64,000 nt of DNA from Pleodorina starrii (lineage: Eukaryota > Chlorophyta > Chlorophyceae > Chlamydomonadales > Volvocaceae). The translations under genes were made by a program, and so were the position numbers. Under the pieces are notes generated by a model that did not search any database, was not told the DNA's origin, and saw only the letters and a list, made by a program, of their open reading frames with translations. Every line of letters begins with the position of its first letter. The first letter of the stretch is position 1. Of the stretch, positions 34,991 through 47,300 are shown piece by piece. The stretch is taken from contig BRXU01000019.1 in the NCBI GenBank assembly GCA_030267565.1, forward strand, positions 1,600,501 through 1,664,500, read 5' to 3'.

Positions 34991-37382
34991 TGATGAGGTA
35001 GGTAAAGTGGTTATCGCCGCAGCTGCACGGCGGCGCGAGGGTGTGTTGTGATGCGGCATGCGGCGTTGTGAAGGTCTGGCTTGGTCAGAGATCGCGGCAG
35101 CGCTCTGAAGGGTGGGCAGGATGGCCGCATGGCCGCGTGTGTGCGATAGCGACAGCTGCCGTTGGAGGTCAATAGCCGCCGTTGGTGGGATCGTTTTGTA
35201 GGATGCGCCGCTGTTGTGGCAGGGTGGGCCGGCGCGGCGAAGGTGATGCGTGCGAGGTGTGGACGAATGCGCCAGAGGCAGGTGCGGGGATGGGTCTTGC
35301 GTCTACGGGTATGTGCGCATGTGCGTTTGCGCGGTGGAAGGCGGGTCGGTCGCGGGTGCGTGTGCAGTATTAGGGTTTTAGGGATGGCCGCGCAGTAGCA
35401 GAAAGGCGCCTCCTGGGCGTTGCTGTCATATACAAATAAGATTTATGCCGTTTGACTGCTTGCTTGGGAAGATATGTTGTCGTGCGAGGGAATGGGCGAG
35501 GCCGTTTGTTCCCGCGGGTCGCTCTTTTCCCCCCACGATTCAATCGCCTTTGGAACAGAAAGGGGAGTGCCCGGAAGCGGGTGTTCCATCGCGGGGTCAG
35601 TGGTAGAGCGCCCCTGACGAAGTGCTTTGCTGCGCGAGCAGCAACTGGGCCGAGCCATGGGGGTTGCATTTCGCGGGGATGGGGTCAGTTGCGCTGTGGA
35701 CGCTTGGGGAGCGGCGGCTTCCGCGATGGGTGTGTGCCACTGCCGCCTGGAGGTCATTCATGACCTGACGACCGTGCATCGGAGGTTCGGGGAGGCTCGT
35801 GGGATCCCTGGATTGGATCTGGTGGCGAGCGCAGTTCTTGCGTGTGTGTTGCACATCAGCATCAGCATGCACGATTCGGCCGCACGGAAGAGGATGTCGC
35901 ACCAGTGGCAAGCTGGCAACCGTCTCGCGCCGTGTTGCAAGCGGGGGTTAATAAAGGTTATTACTGCTTGCAGGCTGCTGCCGCTGCTGCTGCTGTGGTA
36001 CGCGCGGTTACCGTAATTTTACTGCTGGATGCGGGGTATGAGTCGTGGGGGGAGGTCGGGGGGAAGTCGTTGTGCCCATTGGTCCTCGGGTCACCAGCAA
36101 GTGCACATTTGATATTCACCAGGTGGGATCTAGGAGTTATGCCGGCAGATGCTCGACGGCGAGGTGTTTGCTCCGAACACTTCCAGAGGTCGGATACTGA
36201 AAGTATTTGGAGCCGTTTTGGACTGCACCGTTCGGTTCCCCGTTGCCAATGTGTGCAACATGGCAAGCGTAAAAGCCTCGATTGTTTTGCCAATTCTGGT
36301 ATCAGTGTATGTAATGGAGTAAGGCTAAGGACGGGCCTGCAATTGCGCTGGGCTGAGGTCGTACGACCTGACGATGTATGGGTCACATGAAATAGACGGG
36401 ACAGAGTTGAGACGCAGGGTCTCAACTCTGTCCCAGCCCACAGCAACCAGCACCTCAGTTTGCGACTGTATCTGAACACTTACCGGTATATGTTACTGGG
36501 CTTACCCGCTGACTCGCTTACCCGCAGAATGGGTTTCTCGTTCAACGTTTGGAGACCTCGCACACTCGCGGAATAGTCTGAGGCCCCTCTCCCATTCAAT
36601 AGGATCCCCATGCAATCCGTGCCAGGAACACTGCATCTGCTTGAGGACTCCCTACGCGTCTCATACGAAACGCCAAAACTCTGGACGGGTCGCCATTCTC
36701 GCCAAGCTTTCCATGGACGCCGCTTTCCATTCTCATGTGGCGTAACCCTGGATACAACTGAGTTGTTCTATTATTATGGTACGCTCTCTTGGCGACTCTG
36801 TTCTTGTGACTCGCGCGTCAGGCTCACCGAAGCGGTTGACGTTTCCAAACCCGTTTTCCCTAAACAGGGACAGTGTGTTAGCCACGAGACCGGCGAAGCA
36901 GACAACATCATCAAAGCTACAACTGCGCAGCGTATATCGAAATGGCCCGAGTTGGTACCGGGTGGCCCGGCGCTCACCGTCGACAAGCCCATAAGCGTCA
37001 CCCTAAAGGGCGGCGGCGGCTTGGCAGTTAATATTCATGAACCTCGCAGATCGATCAGGGTAATATAAATTGCGCATCCCCCCCGTTGCGTATGGCGTAC
37101 CAACATTTGACGAATGCAGCTAGAACGAGCTAGACACCCATTACTAAAACCTTTTCACATCGGCTTTGCGCCCCATTCGGCAGACTTGCGGTTTAAATAG
37201 AAGGTACCGGCCCTTATGCAAGACTACAAATTCGAGTATGGCTTGGCCTTCTGGGTTTTGCTTGCAGCTTTACTTGCGCGGCCGCCAGCCTTTTCCAGCT
37301 CACAGTTGAGCTAACTATCCATCACCTGAATTTCACATTCATCAATTATGGTTTTGCGAGATGAGCTGCTAGGGCGCGTCTG
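34991..37382. other. Intergenic DNA with no convincing gene
   Basis: The open frames here, including one at 36610-37068, lack the codon bias of the flanking genes. Contents noticed: a TTAGGGTTTTAGGG tract at 35369-35383, a TGTAA at 36310-36314 that could end the upstream transcript, and a perfect hairpin at 36398-36434. The part from about 36400 is markedly less GC-rich. Confidence 0.45.
36398..36434. repeat. Perfect 16-bp inverted repeat with a 5-nt loop
   Basis: The left arm GGGACAGAGTTGAGAC (36398-36413) pairs exactly with 36419-36434. The spacer is GCAGG. It lies between genes, and no T-run follows. Confidence 0.9.
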
Positions 37383-37949
37383 ATGGTACTTTGGTACACA
37401 CAGACAGCACGCGGGCTCCGCGCCGTATGCCAACCCCCACATGACCCCCACGGGTGCCCCGGGCCCTCTCGCGACCTTACCTGTCATGTGCATGAGGTGG
37501 CGATGGGTCAGCAAATAACATCACAGGCGCCGCGCCCTGCCGCATGCAGCCATGCACCCGCCCGCCACACTCGACCAACCCCCCCTTCCTACGTACCCGC
37601 GACGTTACAAACCCCTCCCCAGGGCGCCAGCCTCGACGGCTCCAGGAACAAGGACCCGCCGCCGGCCCAGCAGCAGCAGCAGCTTCCGGCACCTGCCCAG
37701 CACAACCGCAAGCCAGCCGCCTGGACCACCAAGAACGGGGCCCTGTCCACGGCCCCATCTCTGCGACAGCGACAGCCAACTCCGGACGCCACGGACCCCG
37801 GACCACAGGCCCCGGGCGCTGCCGCCGCCGCCGCCTCGTCGTCCGGCGGCCGCTCAACAGGCGGCGGCGGTACGGGCGACCGCGACGACGGCGACAGGGC
37901 CCGCGGCCGCGACGGTGGCGACGGCGGCGGCAAAGAGCCCGACGACGAC

Positions 37950-37990
<41 letters not shown>

Positions 37991-39213
37991 ACCAGAGTGC
38001 TTATCGAGTCCCATGACGCCGCTGTTGCTGCGGGAGGTCAGCCGCTTCGACTGCAGCTCCCCGAATTCCCCACAACCTCTGAAGGACCCTGAAGGCCCTG
38101 GAGGAAGCGTCAACCGGAGGGATGGCGACCAGGACGACATTGACGGGGGAGCGGGCTGCAGCCGACGGTTCCGGAGCTCGCGGCCCGGGTGGTCGCGCAG
38201 GGGGCAGACAGCTTGGGCGGAGCAGCCGATGGTTCCGGAGCTCGCGCCGCCGCCACCGTCCCGGCGGTGGAGGGCCGGCGACGAGGGCGGTCCAGCGGCC
38301 GGACCGCCGTCACCGCCGACGGCAGCTGCGGCGGCGATCGCGGCAGCGGCGGCGGTGGAAGAGGAGAAGGAGGAGAGGGACGAGGTGGGGGAGCAGGAGG
38401 GGGTCGTGGAGCGCTTCATGGGAGCGATCGGGAGGGACACCCGCTTCGTTACGCGCTGTCGGCAGTTCGGCAGTTCGGGTGGTGGTGCAGCTTGCGAGGA
38501 CGAGGACGAGGATGAGGACGAGGACGAAGAGGGGTGGCCCGACGCGCTGCAGTCCGAACCCGGGGTGGTGGTGGCGACGGCGGTGGCGGCGGCGGCGGTG
38601 GTGGCGGCGGCCGCCGCAGCGGCGGTGGCAAGGCGCTCCGCACAGGAAGCCGATGCGGCGACGGTGGTGGCGGCGGCGCAGTCGTACACAGGGTGCATTG
38701 CGGACGGTACCACTCCTGAAGACCGGGATAGCAAGCAACGAAGCGACTGCGTCAGCGGCGGCGGCGGCGGCGTCAGCGCCGCCTCACATGATGGCGACGG
38801 CAGCGGCAGTCGGGCATCTCGCTTGGCAGCCGACACGCCGCCGCCGTGTTTGCTGCCGCCGCCACCGTCGCCGCCGCCGCAGCAGCTGCAGCGGATAATG
38901 CCGCAGCCCCCCTTGGACGCAGCCGACGCCGCCGCCTGGCCGTCGCCGCCGCCGCCGACGACCCGAACGAGCTCTCACCTTAACCGGGGGGAACACGGCG
39001 TCAGTGGAGCCCCTCCTCCTCCTCCTCCTCCTCCTCCCGGTACTCACGGCAGCTCTCAGACGCAGATGCAACCACCACCCAGCCGCACCCTCAGTCCGCA
39101 CCCGGCCGGCGCCGTGGCGACCAACGACAACGCCGGCGCGGGCGCCGACGCGGGTGTGGGCCGAATCGCGGGTTTGGGCGACAGCCCTGAGTTGCGCCGC
39201 AGCTCCTCCACAT

Positions 39214-39248
<35 letters not shown>

Positions 39249-41183
39249 TCGACCAACACATTGCTGCGGCAGGCGACGGGCAACAGCGCCGCCGCCGCGA
39301 CAGCGTCGGCGGCGGAGAGGGCCTCTTCCTTGCCGTCCGCCTGTGTGTACGACACTGTCGTTGAAGCGGATTCGGACGTTGCGGAAGGCAGCGATGGCGG
39401 CGACGCCGCCGTGGCGGTGGCTAGAGTGGCCGCCGCCGCCGACGGCGGCGGCGGCGGCGGCGGTGTGTTGCAGTGGAGTCGGTCCCGGGCGGGCAAGACG
39501 CTGGAGATGCTGCGCAGGAGGGCGGCGGCGCGGCGGGCGGTGGAGGAGGCGGACAGCAGCCCGGAGCGCCTCGACTACGTCCCCACCACCACCACCACCA
39601 CCACCAGAACCACCACCACCGGTGGCACCTTGCGACGGTCCGGGGCGGCTCAGAACTCGCCGCACATCCATTCGCCAACTGCGAGTTCCGCCGCGGCGTC
39701 GCCCGTACGCTCGGCGGCGGCGCCGCGCCCGATAACGACCTTGGACGCATCCAACGTCGAACCGCTGCCGCTACCGCGTGACGGCCGCGGCGGCGGCGCT
39801 GACCCATGGGTCACTTCCGCTGCCGTGGCCGTTGCCGCGGGTGCGCAGCAGGCCCAGGGCCGGGCGCTCCGGCCGCCGCTGCCACGGCCGCTGCAGCTGC
39901 GACAGCAGCAGCTGCCGGGAGCTGCCGAGGTGCCGGCGGCCGCACTCCACATCCGCAAAGCGGTTTCGGAGCGCGCAATGTCGCCGCGCGCCACCGGCAG
40001 CGGCGGCGTACACGCAGTCCCTGACGCGACGGAGCCACTGCCCAGTGACCCGTGGGTCGCACACCAACAGCCGCCACCACCACCACCGCCGCCACATCAT
40101 CATCGTCAGCATCAGCCCCAGCCGCAGCCGCTATCAATGGGCACACACCACACAGCGCCGCCGCAGCCGCTGCTGCCGCCGCCGCCGCCGCCACAGCCGC
40201 CACAACAGCGCAGCCTGCTGCGCCAGCGGGCCGCCGCCACAGCCGTACCCGCCGCCGCCACCTCCGTAGCCGCTGCGACTGGGCGCGTCGCGGCCGCCGT
40301 ACAGGCACCCACCGTCGGCTTGCCGGGCGAGCGAAGGATGCGTCTGTACCCGCCGGCGTCGAACACAGTCAAGAGCTCGCAGCTCACGGCTCAGCGGCCG
40401 TCGGGCAAGATCCTCTTCAACCCCTGCGCCAACCGCTTCAGCCGTGACGGCGGCAGCGGCGGCGGCAGCAGCGGCGGCGGCGGTGGCGGCGGGCCGGATC
40501 AAGTGACGTCGCCGCAGCAGCGGCAGCTGCAGCGCGCCGAGTCGCGGCTTTCCGCCGCTGGTAGCGGCGGCGGCGGCGGCGGCTTTACGGCGGAGCCGGA
40601 GCTGCTCATACCGTCGCCGCCGCCGTCGTCGTCGGCGGCGGCGCCGCCGCCGCGGCCACAGCTGCACGGCTTTTGCGGTGCGGGAGGAATGCCACCGCCG
40701 CTGCCAGCCGCCAAGAGTAACCCTTTGCCGTTCCTGTCGTCGCCGCAGCAGTTGGCCGGCGGCGGCGGAGCCGCCGCCGTAGGGGTGTTGTACATCGGTA
40801 ACAGCGGCACGCTAGGGATGTTGCCGTCGCATCCGCCGCGGTCATCGGGCCTGTTCCTCATTGGGGAGGGGTCCTGGCCCGTCGTCAACGCCGTGCCGTA
40901 CTTGTCGTACGGGTATTGGGCACGCGCTGGGACCGACGACGGCGGAGGCGCCATGCCGTACGGCCCGACCATGAGCCACAGTGACCAGCCAGTCGCGTCG
41001 TACATCCCCTCGCATCTGGCGCCGCCGCCGCTACGGGGCCGGTCGTACCGCTACTCGGAGCCGTACTGGCCGGTGGCGGCGGCGCCGCCGCCTCCAGTGC
41101 CGCCGCCGCCGCCGCTGCCGGGGCTACTCTTCGCCGATGGGGAGGAGGAGCGCCGCGCCGCGCCGCCTCACCTTGGCACATAA
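37383..41183 (+). CDS. Very large intronless low-complexity protein ORF, up to 1266 aa, unknown function
   Basis: One uninterrupted frame runs 3.8 kb. The first ATG is 37383; a second at 37503 (MGQQITSQAPRP) is an equally plausible start. The protein is mostly Ala, Gly, Pro, Ser, Gln and acidic runs from GCC/GGC/CAG-type triplets. Ordered-looking islands include VVERFMGAIGRDTRFVTRCR, AGKTLEMLRRRAAARRAVEE, SGKILFNPCANRFSRDG and a Tyr-rich C-terminus (GRSYRYSEPYWPV). The motif DPWV appears twice, each time encoded by a copy of the 12-bp palindrome. A 3.8-kb intronless gene is unusual beside heavily spliced neighbours, and repeats also create long antisense frames, so reality and start are both uncertain. 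Confidence 0.5.
39801..39812. repeat. 12-bp palindrome GACCCATGGGTC, copy 4
   Basis: It is inside the large low-complexity ORF, encoding DPWV. Confidence 0.9.
40047..40058. repeat. 12-bp palindrome GACCCGTGGGTC, copy 5
   Basis: It is inside the same ORF, again encoding DPWV, 246 bp from the previous copy and in the same frame. Confidence 0.9.
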
Positions 41184-41983
41184 GGCCCGACAAGGACTCG
41201 GCGGCGGCGGTGGCGGCGGCTGATGCCTGGGTGCCGGCGGAGGCTTTCGGTGGCCCCGCGCAGCCCATGAATTGCCACTACCAGCCGAGCCAGTCGTACG
41301 AGCTGTACGGCCCGACGTACATCTCGTACAGGCCAGCGACACAGGCGAATGCGCTCATGCTTGGGCCGTAGCCGCGGCGGCGGCGGCGGTGGTGGTGGGG
41401 CGAAGGGTAGGGTGACTCGCGCAGCTTCACATTCGTGCGGTGTGTGCGGTGTGTGTTGGCTTCGGAGCGGGGGCGGCCCTTCTGACTCCTAAAACCTCTA
41501 CCCCCGCCCCCCCTCGCTGTCCTTTTGCAGACGGGACGGATTTCTTTTCGTTCTTTACCGTTTACGGGCTCCGGCCTCTACCCCCGTGGACGACCCCCCT
41601 CCTCCTCCTCCTCCCCCGTGTGGGAAGCCAGCCGTGTCCGCGATCTGGGATTGCTGCCGCAGCGCGATGAACGAAAGGACACATGCTCACTGGTCACTGC
41701 TGGTACAATGGGCACTGCCGTACTGGTGTTGTAATGGGCGCTGTCGTACTGTGAAATTGACACTCTGCCGCACTGGTGAATTGGGCAATCAAGTAGGGTT
41801 TGCTTCCGGGGGGGTACTCAGGACAGGATGGGATGCAGCTGCAGCAGCAGCAGCAGCAGCAGGGAACAACATTCAACAGATATTGCGAGGTGTGTAGGTT
41901 GCTGCACGAGGAGATCGGACTGGAGGACAGCGGTTGGGGTGTCCGCCTGGGCGGCTCCGCGGCTGCCCGCGCGCGCAAGGTGC

Positions 41984-41995
41984 GACCCACGGGTC
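41984..41995. repeat. 12-bp palindrome GACCCACGGGTC, copy 6
   Basis: It lies in apparently non-coding DNA downstream of the large ORF. Confidence 0.9.
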
Positions 41996-42697
41996 GGAAG
42001 CGCCGCGGCTCCGTGCCGCCGCAACAGGCTCACTCATTCACTCGCTAGTCTCCATCGGCGCTCGCTGCCCCGGGAGGGAGGAAGGAGGAGGGAGGAGGGA
42101 GGCGCTCTGGAGCGTGCGGTGGGATGAAGCATCGGGGCATTGTTTGGATCCACACAACGGCAAAGGTTGTTGTACTTGTAATGCGCCGCCGCACCAGGGT
42201 GGGTTTTTAATACTGGACGCAATGTACATTGTTGAAACATATGCACCGTACTTGCCGTACATGAGCGTCGTATCCATGCGCAACTCACGGGATGGGGTGG
42301 GGTGGGGGGGCGGGCGGGAGAAGGTGTGGTGGTGGTAGCAAGGGGCAGCGGGGCGGTTTAGCCGCGCTGCATTGCGAGCGCCATTTGAGCGCGGTTGATC
42401 GAGAGCCGGGCTGGGCGACGGATGTTGGTGGGGATTCGTGGACCTCTGTCGAGCCGTATTTGACTGACTTGGGCGAGTGTGTGTTTCTAGAATGAGTTTA
42501 CTGTTGGGGCCGCTCTTTTGGGGGCCGCCGCGCGTCGATTGTCGCAATGTTGACAAGCAAACAGATGCCGGTTACAGGTCATGTGTGTATGTGTGTGGCT
42601 GTGGCTGTGAATTTGGTGCGGCGGGGCATCTGGGCCCCCCCAGGCCGAAGGGCCCCTCACAGCCCCTGCTAGGGGAGGACTACCGGTACCCTAGGGG

Positions 42698-42749
42698 GGA
42701 GGCGGTACTTGAGGTTGCCGCCCGGAGGCGGTACTTAAGGTTGCCGCCC
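42698..42749 (+). repeat. 26-bp tandem duplication
   Basis: Two copies of a unit starting GGAGGCGGTACTT and ending GGTTGCCGCCC differ at a single base (TTGAGG versus TTAAGG). Confidence 0.9.
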
Positions 42750-44312
42750 GGAGGGCTGCTCTTCAGCCCTCATGTCGCGAGGCCGCCGCGGGACTGGAGC
42801 CAGGCCGCCCGTTGAAGTTGTTCCCGACTGCGTCTGTTCGCAGGAGCCTCACACCGCCACACGCACACACGGGTTTGCCGGGTCACGCGCTGGATCGTGT
42901 CTGGTGTGGAGTCTGGTGCTCGTTTGGTTTTCTGGGGGGTGGGCCTGGGAACAAGACACGGATGAACAGCATAGCATTACAGTGACTCCTCTGTACAGTA
43001 TAGTACAGTACAGTGGTATTATTGCCGGTGCGGTGCGCACACTGAGTTACCGTATGTACAGTGTCGCGGCCGCGAAACCCAAAGTTGGGCACTTTTGATG
43101 GGGGGGAGGCGACAAAGCCCTTGTGTGTGCGCGCCCGGCTGCAGTTGGCACCGCCTGGGTGCCGGCGGCGGATGGCTCGCCCGCCTCGCTAGCCGCACGG
43201 TGTGCGCTGCTGCTGCGAACCCGTCCCTCGTCCTTCGTCCTTCGTCCTTCGTCCCGCTTCCTGCGTCCAAGGGCTGCCTCCCTTCACCCTTTCAAGGACG
43301 CAGCCGGGGGAGCGACGAGTCCCCCCTCCGAGGGACTGCGATGGCGGCTTGTGGATGTGGATGTGGATGTGGATGTGCGGTGACGTGTGTCCGCAGCTGG
43401 CCCATTCTTTTGAGTGCCGCCCATCAAAGGTTGCGGCGGATGATGCCGCCGGTGCTGCTGGGGGAACTGTTGGGGTTAGCCGCGCATAGACCCTAGCCCG
43501 TTTCCGTCTGCAAAAGAACAGGTAGGGGAAGCTGCCGCCTGTCGCCTCCCGAGGCCTCCCGCATCGTGGCCGGCCCCAGGCATCGAAGCCGGCAGCCAGG
43601 GACACAGGGACATCCGAATTGACCGCTGGACATCAAAATCTGAGCAGAAAGGGAAAGACTGACCCTGGCTTCAGGCGCCCGTTGAGAGGGAGCGGCGCCG
43701 GTGTGACAGCTCGGCCGGTCCGCCGGTCGGTCGTTGGCGGTTGACGGGTCCACGGCCCGCGCCCGCTTGGGTCAAAAAATGGGGTATCTGAAAGATTGGG
43801 CCTTCGCATCCGGCACCGCTTCGCCCTGTCGGCAGCAGCATACGCACGGAGGCGCTTGAAACAACCGGTCAACAGACTAACTGCCACATTCCTTACACGT
43901 GTATGTAAAGCGCCGCGCCTTGAGTCGACCGAGGGCAGCCGTTACGCCGGCGAGGGAGCGAGTGGTTCTTTCCCGCTGCCGGTCCTTCTCGGCACGTCCG
44001 CCTACCCTCACCGTCCTCTGGAGTCCTTCAGGACTTCGCCAAAGGACACCGTATACAGCTCGCTTCGGCAGGCGCCACCGCACGCACGCACGCAAACGCG
44101 TGCACACGCACCCAAGCGCCCCAGAACACACACAAACACACGTGTGTACACACAGAAAGTGAACTTGGACGAAGGCGGATGCCCAGCGTCGGAGGACCCG
44201 GCTATTCAAGACAGCTCGCAGCTCCGACAGCGACCGGCAGCGCGGCAGCCGCGACACCACTGCATCCGCAGCCGCGGCCGCTGCCGCGACGCGCCCCAGG
44301 AGTCGACCCACC

Positions 44313-44324
44313 GACCCGTGGGTC
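44313..44324. repeat. 12-bp palindrome GACCCGTGGGTC, copy 7
   Basis: It lies 35 bp before the start codon of the secreted-protein gene, so probably in its 5' UTR. Confidence 0.9.
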
Positions 44325-44358
44325 ACGGCTCGACTCGGCTCGCCGCATCCCGGCCGGC

Positions 44359-47300
44359 ATGGACCGCATGGCGCTGCTGGGCCTGGTAGCTCTAGCTTTC
44401 CTCAGCATGCCTCTGGGCACTCTGGGCCAGGCAGTCGGGAGCGACGTCGCCGTCCCCGCCCCCGGCCCCGCGCAAGCCCTGGGACCAGCGGCGGCGGCGG
44501 CGACGGCGGCGGCGGCGGCACCGAACTCCTCAAGCCTGGGCGCGAATTCTACCTCCACCGCTGCAGCCGCCGCTGCGGTTGCTCAGGATCAAGGCAACGC
44601 CACCGACCAGTCGGGTGCGTGGTCGGGACAGGACACCCAGGAGGGGGACGAGGAGGAGGAGGAGGAGGAGGACGGGGACGGGGACGTATCTGCCCTCCCA
44701 CCTGCCCTCCTTGCGTTTGTCCTCCCGAGCTCGGAGCAACTTCAAGCCGTCAAGCCCTGCGTTCCCTCCCCTCCCATTCTCCCCTTTCCGCCTTTGCTTC
44801 CCTCGCCCCTCTTGCACGCGCTCATGCACGATAAAAACCCTAAGCTCCTGTGCCTCCACCACGCTCCACCTCCGCCTCCTCCGCCGCCTTGTCCTGCCCC
44901 CCACCCCCCAACCCCACCTCCCCGCCGCCTTCAGGGCTAAGCGGGATAGCGGAGCTGGGCGCCAGCTACACGCCTCTGCCCGATGATGGCGGCCGCCTGA
45001 GCTCGCTGCTGCTGTCCGGGGCCGGATACAATGCCCAGGGTGCGCGCCATCAGAACACCGGGAGGAGGAGGGGGAATGGATGGATGGATGGATGGATGGA
45101 TGGGAGAGGGAAGGGCCCCCGAAGCCCCGATTAGGGTTATGTTTCTGATGGAGCGTTGTCAAACCCTCGTCTGCGGTTTACTGTCACAGAACTAAAAGGG
45201 AAGTGAGGGGCGGCCTGAGGGGTCGTATGATGGATATGTACTGTCAGCGCACTGGCGCGGTAGTTCAGAACTTTGACCCCTGGAGCCTTTCGCGATACGC
45301 GTTGTTTGATCTCTTCGCTGTGGTGTGCTGTGCCGTGCTGTGATGTGATGTGATGTGATGTGAAGGGCAAAGCGGTGGAGCAGCGGCATCGGGAGGCCGC
45401 GGCGGCGGCAGCGGCGGCGGCAGCGGCAGCGGCAGCTCGGCCTGTTTGCCGTACAAGGATTCGGCGCTTGACGCCATCGACCGGGCTCTGCGCTCGTCGC
45501 TGCTCTGGACGGTTCAGAGGGGGGCGGTGGACTTTGGCTTTCTGGGGGACGACGTGCCGGTGGGTGCTGCGCTCCGATATGTCACCGCTGAAGCTCTGAT
45601 CCGATCCACCGCTGGGCCCCTGCGCCGCTGGGCCGCCGCTGGGCCCCTGCATCGTTCGCTGTCACCGATTTTACCTTTCCCCCCTTTTTTCCACAACCCG
45701 CCGGCGCCCGGGGTGCCCTCGCCCCCTGCCCAGCCTCCTCGTTTTCCCCCGCGGGGCCGCCACAACCCGCTCTTCTGTCTCCGTCCCCGTCCCCGTCCCC
45801 GTCCCCCTGCCTCACCGCCCTACCGCCACCCTCCTCCATCCCCCGCAGAAGAACTGTGAGCCCAACTGCGCCTTCTCCAACCCCAACGCCCCCTACGGCC
45901 TCACCTTCCTGCCTCTGGCGCCTAACGAGGCACAGACCAAGGCCTTTGCCCGCTCCACGCCGCGCGGTGTGGCAAACGTGGGTGTATACGTACACATATA
46001 CATGCACACATACCGGTGCACACAGTCCGCACCCAGAAAGTATCCCCACCTCCACCTCCACCTCCACCTCCACTCCGTGGGGTACCCCCATCTCCCCGAG
46101 CTCCCCCATCCACACTCCACGCCTCCGCGCCCCACGCCCCCGCCCCCCTTCCATACTCCCACGCTCCTTCTCCCCCGCTGCTCGCTTGCGCTTGCCCGCG
46201 CGCGCGTGTCTGTGTATGTGTAAGCGTGTGATTCCTGGCAAAGACGGACGAGCACGGGGGCGGGGGCGTTTGCTGCGCAGGACCTCCCCCCGTCCGCCTC
46301 CGTCCGCCCTGCTGCTGCGGTTTATTACCCATTTTATACGTTCCGTGCGTTCTGTGGGTGGTAGGGAAGGAAGTAGGGACTAGGGAGGGAGCGGTCCGAC
46401 GGATGGATGGGAGCACTCTACCCCTGTCTCCCCCCCACTCTCAACCCCTCCCTCCCTCCTCCCTCCCTCCACCCCTCCAGGAGCTCCGCGGCAGTGGCCT
46501 GGTCACCCCCAGCCTCGCCAACAGCAGCGCCTCCGCCCCCCTGCCCGGCTCGGCCCCCATCTATCAACTGATGAGTCAGGAGGTGGTGCTGGTGGCGGGC
46601 TGCACACCGCCCGCCGCCGGGTCGGTGTACTTCTCAGCCACGCCGTACATACACACCGTGTGGAGCGAGTCGGGCATGAAGTGCGTTGGGGGGGGACGCG
46701 GGGAGGGGAGGGGAGGGGAGCCGAGGGGGAAAAGTGCTGGCGCGCAGTGCCTCGTGCGTCGCGCCCCGTGTATTAAAAACCCTAAAACCCTATTAACCTT
46801 AAAACCCCCGTATCGATGCAGTAGTCGCCTGAAGCCCAACCGTTGTGCATCCCCTGCTGCTGCTGCTGCTGCTGCACTGCCACTCTGTTCAATCCGCCCG
46901 TCCGGTCCGCCCGGTCGTGGCCCCAAGGCCCGGGAGGTGCAGTCTCCTGTATGCCGCTGCTGCAACACTCCCGTCCCGCCTGCCCAGTGCCCACTTTGGC
47001 GGCCCACTTGAGACGTCCGCTCCCCCCTTCCCACCCTTCCGCTTCCCACCTCCCACCCTCCCGCCTCCCACCCTCCCGCCTCCCACCTCCTTTCTCCGAC
47101 CCTCCCACCTTCCCACTTGCGCTCCTGCTGCCGCGCCGCCCCCCCACGACATTCCGCAGGTGGGTCAGCGTCTTCGGCTCCATGGGCGACTCCGCCTCTA
47201 CCCATCGACCCGAGCTGCCGCCGCTACAGCCCCCCGCCAACCTCTCCACCGTCGCGCCGCCGCCGCGCCCACAGCCTGCCAGCCGCCTCGCCACCTTCCC

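Larger units (their letters stand above)
41184..44358. other. Downstream flank of the large ORF and upstream flank of the secreted-protein gene
   Basis: Just after the stop, another frame of 41184-41371 encodes a Tyr-rich tail, discussed as a finding. No firm gene follows. Visible here: TGTAA at 41730-41734 and 42177-42181, a degenerate repeat of about 26 bp at 41701-41790, a short CAG run near 41840, a 26-bp tandem duplication at 42698-42749, and a palindrome copy at 41984. The right end must contain the promoter and 5' UTR of the gene at 44359. Confidence 0.45.

Noticed and set aside
36610..37068. 152-codon open frame on the plus strand
   Set aside because: It lacks the GC-rich third-position bias of the other genes, has no motif, no splice partner and no matching neighbour.
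37589..38836. 415-codon open frame on the minus strand
   Set aside because: It lies antisense to the longer plus-strand frame and arises from the same GC triplet repeats; it has poly-Ser/Ala/Thr runs and no motif.
39421..40667. Several minus-strand Arg/Ala-rich frames
   Set aside because: They are shadows of triplet repeats in the low-complexity ORF; Arg-rich runs of this kind appear antisense to any GGC/GCC repeat.
45060..45115. GGAT/GATG microsatellite
   Set aside because: Ordinary short tandem repeat within an intron, with no sign of function.
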